Below are positions 1 through 5,860 of a stretch of 6,663 nt of DNA, in pieces. The notes under the pieces are model-generated. The model did not search any database, had not been told where the DNA came from, and worked only from the letters and a program-made list of their open reading frames with translations. How positions within the stretch are numbered: the stretch's first letter is position 1; each line of letters starts with the position of its first letter. This DNA comes from RXOA01 sp964547105 (lineage in GTDB: Bacteria; Bipolaricaulota; Bipolaricaulia; UBA7950; UBA9294): positions 1 through 6,663 of the forward strand of contig CAZJLO010000076.1 in NCBI GenBank assembly GCA_964547105.1, in the 5' to 3' direction. The position numbers were made by a program, and so were the translations under genes.

Positions 1-55
1 CTTGCGGGCTTGCCGCTTTTCGAGAGCGGTTCCTTGCCAATTCGGTCATCCCTCC
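1..55 (-). tRNA. tRNA-Ser (anticodon CGA), 3' part cut by the window edge
   Basis: Read on the minus strand, the RNA starts at 55 with a 7-nt acceptor strand GGAGGGA (55-49), then TG and a D-arm region. A perfect 5-bp anticodon stem follows, CCGCT (29-25) with AGCGG (17-13), enclosing the 7-nt loop CTCGAAA. U33 and A37 are in their usual places, and positions 22-20 read CGA, which decodes UCG serine codons. After the stem comes CAAGCCCGCAAG, which starts the long class-II variable arm typical of tRNA-Ser (CCC, then a GCAA loop, then the edge). The rest of the variable arm, the T arm, the 3' acceptor strand and any CCA end lie outside the window. The D stem pairs imperfectly at its first position. 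It lies 79 nt downstream of the minus-strand gene at 135-842 and has its own promoter candidate. Confidence 0.85.
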
Positions 56-65
56 GGATAGCCAG

Positions 66-94
66 ATGGTAGGCGGGGCCTGCCGCGGATTCAA
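66..94 (-). promoter_or_regulatory. Likely sigma70 promoter of the tRNA-Ser gene
   Basis: On the minus strand, TTGAAT (94-89) and TACCAT (71-66) are separated by exactly 17 nt; each matches its consensus box at four of six positions, including the key ones. The -10 box ends 10 nt before the tRNA 5' end, which fits a transcript with a leader of a few nt removed by RNase P. This suggests the tRNA is transcribed on its own rather than by read-through from the gene upstream. Confidence 0.5.
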
Positions 95-134
95 GTGCCG
101 ACCACTCCTATGGGCATCGATGCGGCGTCGTGGG

Positions 135-842
135 CTACGAACCTGGAGATCCAGATGCAAGCAACACGACGGCGACAACGACGGCGGCGAGGATCAGCAG
201 CACCCACCACGACGATGCGGACGCAGGCTCTTCCGTTGTCTCGACAGCGTTCGTGCCGCCGAAGATCGGTGTCGTGAGGTCGATGATCGTTGCATCGTCT
301 TCAAAGCTCGAATCAGCCGTGAACGCCGGAGCGATTGCGGCATCGGCTTCGGTCGCCGATTCGATTAGGATGGCCGGCATCTCCAAGAATGCGTCGCCGA
401 GCCATTCCCGAGGTACAGGGTGGAGCGTGGCTTCATGGAGCGCCATCGCCCGGATCGCCGCAGTGACCAACGGGAAGCTGCCGCGATCGGTGTCGATCGT
501 CAGTCCCTCGGGGATTCCCCGAAACGCTCCCCACGGGCCGATGAATACGCGATCGGGTGTTTCGATGACCAGCCGAGGAAAATCAAGCGTGATCTGCCGG
601 ATCTCGGAGACAGGGATGTCCAGGGTCGCCGGCGGTCCGATGTGCGGCGGGATCGCAGCGACAAGCCGCGATGTCGGGTCAAGCCCCGACAGTTCGCCTC
701 GATACACTTCGCCATTGGTCATCACGACGGTTGCCGGAACGGTCTCGGCGATTGCAGCGCCGATCCCCAGTCCGCTGATGCAGAAGGAAACCACCAAACA
801 AGCGCCAACAAGACGCCGACTCTTTCTCTGGAAGGACATCAT
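135..842 (-). CDS. Secreted, C-terminally membrane-anchored protein of unknown function
   Basis: 235 residues; I do not recognise the family. The start ATG (842-840) is supported by GGAGGTGAC at 859-851, 8 nt upstream; a second ATG follows immediately and is an equally possible start. Residues 1-32 are a signal peptide: a basic N-region, a hydrophobic core (LVGACLVVSFCISGLGIG) and an AIA site before E33. Residues about 36-90 and 97-135 read as two beta-rich stretches of similar style (hydrophobic strand, G-x-x-x-x-G turn, then an 'I..I..I.L' strand). The first, VVMTNGEVYRGELSGLD, recalls small SH3/Sm-like barrels, but this is a fold-level impression only. Residues about 165-208 are acidic and Thr/Ala-rich, probably a linker. 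Residues 211-230 (SWWVLLILAAVVVAVVLL) form one transmembrane helix followed by a five-residue tail. If both hydrophobic segments act as read, most of the protein sits outside the cytoplasm and is tethered by its C-terminus. It is transcribed away from the surface-protein operon, so no shared role can be claimed. Confidence 0.8.
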   Translation of the reverse strand: MMSFQRKSRRLVGACLVVSFCISGLGIGAAIAETVPATVVMTNGEVYRGELSGLDPTSRLVAAIPPHIGPPATLDIPVSEIRQITLDFPRLVIETPDRVFIGPWGAFRGIPEGLTIDTDRGSFPLVTAAIRAMALHEATLHPVPREWLGDAFLEMPAILIESATEADAAIAPAFTADSSFEDDATIIDLTTPIFGGTNAVETTEEPASASSWWVLLILAAVVVAVVLLASGSPGS

Positions 843-850
843 CGCAACGG

Positions 851-859
851 GTCACCTCC
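851..859 (-). promoter_or_regulatory. Ribosome binding site of the 135-842 gene
   Basis: The minus strand reads GGAGGTGAC, a near-complete anti-16S match, 8 nt before the ATG at 842. It fixes the start at the first or second of the two tandem ATG codons and supports this ORF over the overlapping plus-strand ORFs. Confidence 0.8.
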
Positions 860-923
860 AACGGTCGTTCGATCCGATGCCGTTCGAAAACCGATCGGAG
901 CGAACTCACACAAGCCCTGATCT

Positions 924-952
924 ATCGTGAGCGTTCGGCGACAAGGAGTCAA
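924..952 (-). promoter_or_regulatory. Weak promoter candidate for the 135-842 gene
   Basis: The minus strand has TTGACT (952-947) followed after 17 nt by CACGAT (929-924), which keeps only the A and the final AT of a -10 box. GATAGA (926-921), with a 20-nt spacer, is an alternative. The -35 box is good and the -10 box poor, so activator help or another start point is possible. The implied 5' leader is about 75 nt. Confidence 0.3.
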
Positions 953-1159
953 GCGTCGTGGTTCCAGTGCAAACGGGACAGCCGTGCCATCTCCCTGGCG
1001 AGGGGGGGGGTCCTTCCCAGAGCGAATCGCGTTCTTCTTGAGCCGTGAAAGACAGTCTAGAAGGGATCAATAACCCTCTTCCCGGTGGACGATGAGCACA
1101 GCCAGCCGCCTTGGACGGTGGCAGAAGCGGTCAATCACTCACATCCAAGCCGGAGGTTC

Positions 1160-1189
1160 TTGACTTTGATGCCTGTTGAGGATTAGAAT
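1160..1189 (+). promoter_or_regulatory. Good sigma70-like promoter in the intergenic region
   Basis: TTGACT (1160-1165) and TAGAAT (1184-1189) each match consensus at five of six positions, with an 18-nt spacer. Transcription would start near 1196. No gene with a ribosome binding site follows closely; the next structural signal is the hairpin at 1339-1360, so a short non-coding transcript is possible. Confidence 0.5.
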
Positions 1190-1221
1190 CCGCACATAGG
1201 GGGGGTCGCAAGTGGAAATGA

Positions 1222-1322
1222 GGGGGACAGGTCAAACAACACGGACGCCTTCTACCGGGTGGTACGTAGCAGTTGCTGGATCCGAAGACCAACCTTCAGC
1301 AAACGCCGGACACCTGTCCCCC
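1222..1322. repeat. 101-bp element bounded by a perfect 11-bp inverted repeat (MITE- or REP-like)
   Basis: GGGGGACAGGT (1222-1232) and ACCTGTCCCCC (1312-1322) are perfect inverted copies at the two ends of a 101-bp segment. There is no transposase gene inside. The flanks read AAATGA on the left and AATTGA on the right: similar but not a clean target duplication. GGGGGACAGGT-type ends resemble the ends of small non-autonomous elements or repeats moved by IS200-like (REP-associated) transposases. That is inference from appearance only. Confidence 0.45.
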
Positions 1323-1338
1323 AATTGATGGACGCGAT

Positions 1339-1370
1339 GGCCGGCACAACGGTGCCGGCCTCCCTCTTTG
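1339..1370 (+). terminator. Terminator-like hairpin
   Basis: GGCCGGCAC (1339-1347) and GTGCCGGCC (1352-1360) form a perfect 9-bp stem with the 4-nt loop AACG, followed by TCCCTCTTTG. The stem is strong but the T-run is poor, so termination may be partial or factor-assisted. It lies about 145 nt after the predicted start of the 1160-1189 promoter and would end a transcript of about 170 nt. Confidence 0.4.
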
Positions 1371-1384
1371 TGTGTGGTTTCCCG

Positions 1385-1421
1385 GGCTACGGTTGCCTAG
1401 ACGGAAGTGAGTCCCGTAGCC
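1385..1421 (+). other. Inverted repeat, possible RNA stem-loop
   Basis: GGCTACGG (1385-1392) pairs perfectly with CCGTAGCC (1414-1421) across a 21-nt loop. Outside it, CTCCCT (1360-1365) is complementary to AGGGAG (1429-1434), so the two stems could nest as one folded domain of about 75 nt. I could not match it to a known riboswitch class. Confidence 0.35.
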
Positions 1422-1539
1422 AAGAGGAAGGGAGTCAACACCATGTCGGATTGCACGGCCGTGTTTTTCTCGGCTGTTTCGTTGCTTGCCTGCGATCGAC
1501 AGGCGATTCTGAGCGGCTTTTGCCCAGTTCCGAACGCAC

Positions 1540-1569
1540 TTGACAGCGTTTGTGGCGTTGTGCTAAGAT
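1540..1569 (+). promoter_or_regulatory. Strong sigma70-like promoter of the surface-protein operon
   Basis: TTGACA (1540-1545) is a perfect -35 box and TAAGAT (1564-1569) a four-of-six -10 box that keeps the key first two bases and final AT, with an 18-nt spacer. The start point would be near 1576. It is the best promoter match upstream of the gene starting at 1905 and gives a leader of about 330 nt. Confidence 0.65.
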
Positions 1570-1576
1570 TCACGGA

Positions 1577-1904
1577 ACTTGGGAGGAACCGCTCGGGATG
1601 GTTGGGCGATCCTTTTCCTCTTGATCTTTGCGAGACCACCAACGACGCATCGCGTGGGGGCAGCCTTTATGGGAGAAGCCCGCTTGCGATGGAATGATAT
1701 TGGAGTCGGTGATCTGCATGGAACCGGCCGTGAAGCCGGCCCCGTGGTGGAGTGTGATGCTCAGAAGATGATGTGCTTCATGATGAGGGAGGTGGTAGGG
1801 AAATCTAGGACCCTTCATGAATGGAGTAAAGGAGGTCAACGAGTTTGGAATTTAGATTTGGTCAACGTCAAAGAAACCGAAACCTACCCGAAGGAGGTAC
1901 GACC
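1577..1904 (+). promoter_or_regulatory. Long 5' leader of the surface-protein operon
   Basis: About 328 nt lie between the predicted transcription start and the chosen TTG start. It contains a symmetrical hairpin at 1717-1746: CATGG, internal loop AA, CCGGC, hexaloop CGTGAA, GCCGG, internal loop CC, CCGTG. There is a GGGAGG (1581-1586) ahead of an 8-codon ORF starting with ATG at 1598, and a 12-codon ORF (1817-1855) overlapping the first of two strong ribosome binding sites. A 109-codon ORF (TTG 1579 to TGA 1908) runs through the leader and overlaps the TTG start by 4 nt, but its translation does not look like a protein. No known riboswitch class was recognised. Confidence 0.4.
1828..1898 (+). 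promoter_or_regulatory. Two consensus ribosome binding sites, each serving an in-frame TTG
   Basis: AAAGGAGGT (1828-1836) lies 8 nt before a TTG at 1845, and AAGGAGGT (1891-1898) lies 6 nt before a TTG at 1905. The two TTG codons are in the same frame with no stop between them. Starting at 1905 gives a textbook signal peptide (MKKR plus a hydrophobic core); starting at 1845 adds 20 polar, basic residues in front. I choose 1905 for this reason. Confidence 0.7.
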
Positions 1905-4754
1905 TTGAAGAAACGATTCGCCGTTGGAGCGCTCGTCGCGATGTTTGCGGTGTCGCTCTTCGCCCTGGCTGCCTGGGCAACTGACGCGGAGATGTACTTC
2001 TCCAGCGACAAGAACGGGCAGAACCGGGTGACCACGATTCAAGAAGGCGATGAGATCTGGATCGTCGTTTACGATCCGGATGAGAATATTGATTGCGACG
2101 TGCGGGACAAAGTCTGGACCGAAGTCAAAGTGATGGATCCGAAGACTGGTGCTTATCTCCAGTGGATCAGCTATCTCGATGACGAAGGTGATGCAGACGG
2201 TCTTCTCGTTAGCGAAGTCGGCTATGTCCCCTACCGGGGCCATCTTCCGGGAACGCCCGGCTCCCTCGACTTCAACTATCTCGAGGAAACCGGTGCCGAC
2301 ACGGGGCTGTTCGTCAGCAACCGCTCGTTCCAGATCGGATCGCGTGAGGACTACAACGTCGATACGCTGAACACGCACATCGATGGTCCTGACTTCTACG
2401 ATTTTGGCGAGTATTCCACCGAAGTCTATGGCGAATGGATCTATGATGCCGACCAAGACGGACTGCGGATTAGCCTCGCATCCAGCGCCCTTGACGGACA
2501 TGTCGAGAACATGGACTCGCTCGTTGGTCTGTATCAGGACCAAAACGACGAGACCGACGTGGCTCTCGCGATGATGAAGATCATCGACCACGAAGCGACC
2601 ATTTCTTGGGATCAGGAGATCTACAAGGACGCCAACGGCTCGGCAACGATCACCGTCGTGGACATGGACGAGAACCTCAACTGCAACGAGGTCGAATACG
2701 TCCCCGTGTTCATTCTGGTGAACCCCGGCTCCTGGAACGAAGTCCAGACCGGCAGTCCGACCACCTTCTGCGCCCTTAAGCGCACCGGCGGTGTGGCGGA
2801 TGCAGGCGGTGCTGTCCTCGACACTCCGATGGCGTGGTACAACATCTACGCTACCGTCAATACCGACGAGCGCTACTACGTGCAGTATGATGTAGATGCG
2901 AACTTCGATACGGTTGCCGGAGACGGAATCACCGCTGTTTCGTTCTTCGCCCAGGAAACGGGCGTCAACACCGGCGTGTTCCAGCTGAACATCAACCAGA
3001 TCCTTGCCGATCTCGGATTCGACGCTCTGCGGGTGCGCGACGTGCTCGTGGCTTACTACCTGGATCCGAACGACGAAGACGACTTCAAGCTCGCTACGGC
3101 GTACATCGAAGAGTGGAACCACTCGATCACCAGCTTCACGGATGCCGATCGTAACGACCAAGCCGAATACTGGCTCGGCCGCGATCCGATCTACGTCCAA
3201 GTGATCGATGCCAACGCCAATGTGGATCCTTGCTGCCCCGAGCAGGTCGTGGTCCATCTTTGCGACCCGCATGAGTCGGACGATGCCGAATGGGTCATCC
3301 TTGACGAGACCAGCTCCAACAGCCCGGTGTTCATCACCATGGCCGGTTTGGAACTCGAACCCGTGTGGGATGCTCTTGGTGTCGGCCTTGTCGGCGATTG
3401 GGGTGGATTCCAGCTCGATCTCGACAACTGGAAGTTCGAGGCCTACAACGAAGACGATGTCTACGTCCGCTACAACGACGTTTACTATGTGGATTCGGCA
3501 GTCAACGGCTTTGGCGACACCGTGCTTGATGACGGTTCGTTCCCGCCGACGATCGACCGCATTCGCGTGGCCAACGACGTCAGCTTTGACATGATGTCGA
3601 TCGGCGATACCCAGGTGTACGACGGCCAGACGGTCAACATGTACTTCCTGGACCGCCAGGGCAACCGCGTCAGCGGATACGTCAACAGCGACTGTGTGTT
3701 CGTTGAAGTCATCGACCCGGATCAGGACGAAGATCAGCTCCGGCGAGAGCGGATTGACGCGTTCTGGGATGGCGGTCAGAACTGGCCGTTCGGCCCGCAG
3801 CATCTGAACGACTTGGTCTGTGGTGAACTTCAGACCGACGTCGTACATCCAGTCAACTCGTTGCTTGGAGACACCAATGTCTTCGAGAACTCCCCAGTGC
3901 TTACAGGGGACAATACGAGCAACGTGGCTGCTGCCAAGCTGTACGTGCTCAACCCACGCAACGGCCGCTGGGCTGCCGTCGACCTGATGGAGACGAAGAT
4001 CGCTTCCGGCGACTTCGTCAGCGTCACCTGCATCGATCTCGTGAGCGTCTACGAATGCACCCCGACCCTGGGTGTGCTGCCTGGCGACACGATCATCGCC
4101 GCCTACCAGGATCCTTCCAACCACAGTGATGTGGCGTGGATTTCGATCAAGGTCGGCATCGGCGGTGGCGGAACGCCTCCGGCGCAGCAGTCTTCGGCGA
4201 TGTTCGTCGACGAGACCGGTGCGGAAGTAGCGAGCTACACGGACGCCGACACGGTGTACGTGAAGGTCGTCGATCCTTCCCACGCCGGTGCAACGGTGCT
4301 GCTGGATGCCGTTGAGATTGGTGGAGAAGCCTACGATGTCGAGCCGCTTGCCGGCGCGACGAGCGATACGTTCATCACCGAAGGACTGGCGCTGGACCTT
4401 GTGGCCGGTGAGTCGATCACCGCGACCTACACCGATCCGACCGATCCTACGGATGAATCTTCCGATACGATCAGCGTCGTTGCTTCCGTCCTTGACGTGA
4501 CCGGCTTTGTTGTTACGCCGAACCCGTTCGAAGATGAAGCGACGTTCGCCTACGAAGGCACCGGAGTTGCGCAGACGTTCATCGTCTCCGTGTACAACGT
4601 GGCCGGCGACCTGATCTGGACCGCCGAAGAAGAGAACGTCACCGAAATCACGTGGAACGCTGTGGGAGTCGCGAAGGGCGCCTACATCTATGCGATCACT
4701 GTGACCGATGGTGAGACCGTCTTCGACGCGAAGGACGTGTTCGTCAAGAAGTAA
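1905..4754 (+). CDS. Large acidic secreted surface protein: five diverged beta modules plus FlgD/T9SS-like C-terminal domain
   Basis: 949 residues from TTG 1905 (alternative TTG 1845 adds 20). Residues 1-25 are a Sec signal peptide ending in the AWA site. The rest is strongly acidic and built from about five diverged modules. Each tends to have a strand with an Asp-rich turn (YDPDENIDC near 56-64, VDMDENLNC 252-260, IDANANVDP 434-442, IDPDQDEDQ 603-611, VDPSHAG 789-795). A central motif follows (EETGADTGLF 127-136, QETGVNTGVF 350-359, weaker near 467, 658 and 817), then a closing strand (LVGLYQDQNDETD 206-218, LVAYYLDPNDEDD 381-393, IIAAYQDPSNHSD 730-742, ITATYTDPTD 838-847). Such modules recall Ig-like repeats of S-layer and cell-surface proteins, with possible calcium sites. 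A GGGG-TPP linker lies near 753-759. Residues 864-949 form a FlgD-like/type IX sorting-type domain (TPNPF, VSVYNVAGDLIW, KGAYIYAI, final VFVKK). Ten cysteines allow disulfides. Likely exported to the surface; the exact role is unknown. Confidence 0.88.
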   Translation: MKKRFAVGALVAMFAVSLFALAAWATDAEMYFSSDKNGQNRVTTIQEGDEIWIVVYDPDENIDCDVRDKVWTEVKVMDPKTGAYLQWISYLDDEGDADGLLVSEVGYVPYRGHLPGTPGSLDFNYLEETGADTGLFVSNRSFQIGSREDYNVDTLNTHIDGPDFYDFGEYSTEVYGEWIYDADQDGLRISLASSALDGHVENMDSLVGLYQDQNDETDVALAMMKIIDHEATISWDQEIYKDANGSATITVVDMDENLNCNEVEYVPVFILVNPGSWNEVQTGSPTTFCALKRTGGVADAGGAVLDTPMAWYNIYATVNTDERYYVQYDVDANFDTVAGDGITAVSFFAQETGVNTGVFQLNINQILADLGFDALRVRDVLVAYYLDPNDEDDFKLATAYIEEWNHSITSFTDADRNDQAEYWLGRDPIYVQVIDANANVDPCCPEQVVVHLCDPHESDDAEWVILDETSSNSPVFITMAGLELEPVWDALGVGLVGDWGGFQLDLDNWKFEAYNEDDVYVRYNDVYYVDSAVNGFGDTVLDDGSFPPTIDRIRVANDVSFDMMSIGDTQVYDGQTVNMYFLDRQGNRVSGYVNSDCVFVEVIDPDQDEDQLRRERIDAFWDGGQNWPFGPQHLNDLVCGELQTDVVHPVNSLLGDTNVFENSPVLTGDNTSNVAAAKLYVLNPRNGRWAAVDLMETKIASGDFVSVTCIDLVSVYECTPTLGVLPGDTIIAAYQDPSNHSDVAWISIKVGIGGGGTPPAQQSSAMFVDETGAEVASYTDADTVYVKVVDPSHAGATVLLDAVEIGGEAYDVEPLAGATSDTFITEGLALDLVAGESITATYTDPTDPTDESSDTISVVASVLDVTGFVVTPNPFEDEATFAYEGTGVAQTFIVSVYNVAGDLIWTAEEENVTEITWNAVGVAKGAYIYAITVTDGETVFDAKDVFVKK

Positions 4755-4773
4755 AGGTAGGGATATAAGCGGC

Positions 4774-4801
4774 CCGCCCCTCGGGGAGACCTGAGGGGCG
4801 G
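4774..4801 (+). terminator. Intergenic hairpin (attenuator or mRNA-processing type)
   Basis: CCGCCCCTCGGG (4774-4785) pairs with CCTGAGGGGCGG (4790-4801) over 12 bp with one G-U pair, closed by the GNRA tetraloop GAGA. It sits 20 nt after the stop of the surface-protein gene. Only a weak T-rich stretch (CCTTTCTT, 4811-4818) follows after a gap, so it is more likely a partial terminator or 3' stabiliser than a full stop. Either role would make the long gene more abundant than the barrel gene downstream. Confidence 0.55.
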
Positions 4802-4819
4802 CGTCGATATCCTTTCTTA

Positions 4820-4826
4820 GGGAGGA
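4820..4826 (+). promoter_or_regulatory. Ribosome binding site for the PorV-like gene
   Basis: GGGAGGA lies about 8 nt before TTG 4834. A second purine run, AAGGGGG (4837-4843), lies inside the ORF, 11 nt before ATG 4855 in the same frame. The stronger site favours TTG 4834; the ATG gives a more standard signal peptide (MKRVIGL...). The start is therefore uncertain by seven codons. Confidence 0.6.
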
Positions 4827-4833
4827 ACCTACC

Positions 4834-5769
4834 TTGAAGGGGGTAACTACGACGATGAAAAGAGTGATCGGGCTTACTCTGTCGCTCATCGTGGTCTTCG
4901 CCGCAGCGGCGATGGCCGACGGGACCGGGGCGTTCAGCGCCTTCGATACCGGAGTCGGTGCACGCGCACTGGCGATGGGTGGAGCGTTTGTCGGCGTCGC
5001 CGATGACGCAATGGGCGTTTGCTGGAATCCTGCCGGACTCGGTGGTCTGAACGACACGCGGCTGGCTGGGATGTCGACGAATCTCTACGGTCTTCCGACC
5101 GACCTGACGCACCAGTACGTGGGCGTGACGACGAGTGTGTTCGACATCGGCGTCGGCCTTGCGTGGGAGCGCTTCGCGGTGGGTGGCGTGTTTGACGTCA
5201 CCGAGCAGGCGTTCATCGGTAGCGTCGGTGCGAACGTGCTCGACTACGGACTTGTCGGTGCCAACGTCAAGTATTACATGGCGAACAACACCGGTGTGGC
5301 CGGGGACGGGTTCGGATTCGATCTGGGTCTTCAGGTGGGCATCGGCGAGATGTTCACCATCGGCGTCAGCGCGAAGGACCTCGGCAACACGCAGATCAGC
5401 TACGACGACGACACGACGGATGTCGTGAACGCGGTGTACAAGGCTGGAATGGCGATGAGCCTGTTGGACGAAGCGTTGACGTTGGCGGCGGACCTTGACT
5501 TCGGAGCGGAGATCGGCGATGCGCACGTAGGTCTTGAGTTCCAGCTGATTGACGAGCTGGCACTTCGGGGCGGCGTGGTGCTGACCGATTCGTTCCAGGA
5601 CTACTACTTCACGGTTGGCGCGGGAATCAACGTTGCCGGACTGTACGTGGATGCTGCGTACTTGCTGGAAGGGACGCTTGGGAACACGCTGGTGCTTTCG
5701 GCGGAGTTCTCGCTTGGCGACCTTCTCGGCCTCGGCGACGAGGAGCCGGTTGCTGACGTGACCGAATAG
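4834..5769 (+). CDS. PorV/UPF0164-family-like outer-membrane beta-barrel protein
   Basis: 311 residues from TTG 4834 (304 from ATG 4855). The signal peptide covers residues 1-28, with AMA before D29. The mature N-terminus has the hallmark of the PorV/UPF0164 group: GARALAMGGAFVGVADD at 42-58 followed by WNPAGLGGL at 64-72. The rest is alternating glycine- and aromatic-rich beta strands (GVGLAWERFAVGGVF, FDLGLQVGIG, YFTVGAGINVAGLYVDAAY), as in FadL-like barrels. At about 283 mature residues it is shorter than PorV of Bacteroidota (near 390). The last strand (LVLSAEFSL, about 287-294) is followed by an acidic tail instead of a terminal aromatic residue, which is unusual for a Bam-assembled barrel. 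It follows the surface-protein gene by 79 nt with no evident promoter, so it is probably co-transcribed. Known members act in type IX secretion or are of unknown function. A role in surface delivery or anchoring of its neighbour is inferred. Confidence 0.82.
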   Translation: MKGVTTTMKRVIGLTLSLIVVFAAAAMADGTGAFSAFDTGVGARALAMGGAFVGVADDAMGVCWNPAGLGGLNDTRLAGMSTNLYGLPTDLTHQYVGVTTSVFDIGVGLAWERFAVGGVFDVTEQAFIGSVGANVLDYGLVGANVKYYMANNTGVAGDGFGFDLGLQVGIGEMFTIGVSAKDLGNTQISYDDDTTDVVNAVYKAGMAMSLLDEALTLAADLDFGAEIGDAHVGLEFQLIDELALRGGVVLTDSFQDYYFTVGAGINVAGLYVDAAYLLEGTLGNTLVLSAEFSLGDLLGLGDEEPVADVTE

Positions 5770-5799
5770 AAAAAGGGTCTAGATTTTCTTGATTCACCC

Positions 5800-5836
5800 G
5801 AAGCGGGGCCTCTTCCGAGGCCTCGCTTCTCTTTGA
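5800..5836 (+). terminator. Rho-independent terminator of the operon
   Basis: GAAGCGGGGCCTC (5800-5812) pairs with GAGGCCTCGCTTC (5817-5829) over 13 bp with one G-U pair and the loop TTCC, followed by TCTCTTT. It begins 30 nt after the stop codon of the PorV-like gene. The T-run is interrupted, but stem strength and position make it the natural end of the operon. Confidence 0.75.
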
Positions 5837-5860
5837 GGCGGGCTTCCAACGCATATGGAC

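Larger units (their letters stand above)
860..1539. other. Intergenic region without a convincing gene
   Basis: Between the divergent genes I find only regulatory or repeat-like structure, listed separately: promoters at 924-952 and 1160-1189, an inverted-repeat element at 1222-1322, and hairpins at 1339-1360 and 1385-1421. Two G homopolymers stand out: nine G at 1002-1010 and seven G at 1199-1205. Short ORFs here (for example 1259-1543 plus, 1397-1642 minus) lack ribosome binding sites or protein-like composition. The stretch 953-1159 shows nothing I can name. Confidence 0.6.

Noticed and set aside
130..930. Plus-strand ORF of 266 codons opposite the 135-842 gene
   Set aside because: It is Ser/Thr/Arg-rich and lacks a ribosome binding site; the minus-strand ORF has a strong site, a signal peptide and a transmembrane helix.
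1454..1468. CACGGCCGTG palindrome followed by five T, as a terminator
   Set aside because: A palindrome without spacer can form only a 3-bp stem, too weak for termination.
1443..1697. 84-codon plus-strand ORF starting with ATG after GGGAG (1430-1434)
   Set aside because: The ribosome binding site is fair, but the operon promoter (1540-1569) lies inside it and the translation is not protein-like past the first 40 residues. Kept only as a remote possibility.
1579..1908. 109-codon ORF through the leader, ending in a TTGA overlap with the start at 1905
   Set aside because: It starts with TTG almost at the predicted transcription start, without room for a ribosome binding site, and shows no domain or signal. 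The overlap may be chance.
1884..5057. Minus-strand ORF of 1057 codons lying antisense to the surface-protein gene
   Set aside because: It mirrors a GC-rich gene with strong codon bias; its translation is an uneven mix rich in Val, Asp, Arg and His without domains, has no signal peptide, and the plus-strand reading has clear motifs, a signal peptide and a ribosome binding site.
4744..5526. Minus-strand ORF of 260 codons opposite the PorV-like gene
   Set aside because: Arg/His/Val-rich shadow translation with no recognisable features, overlapping a gene with family motifs.
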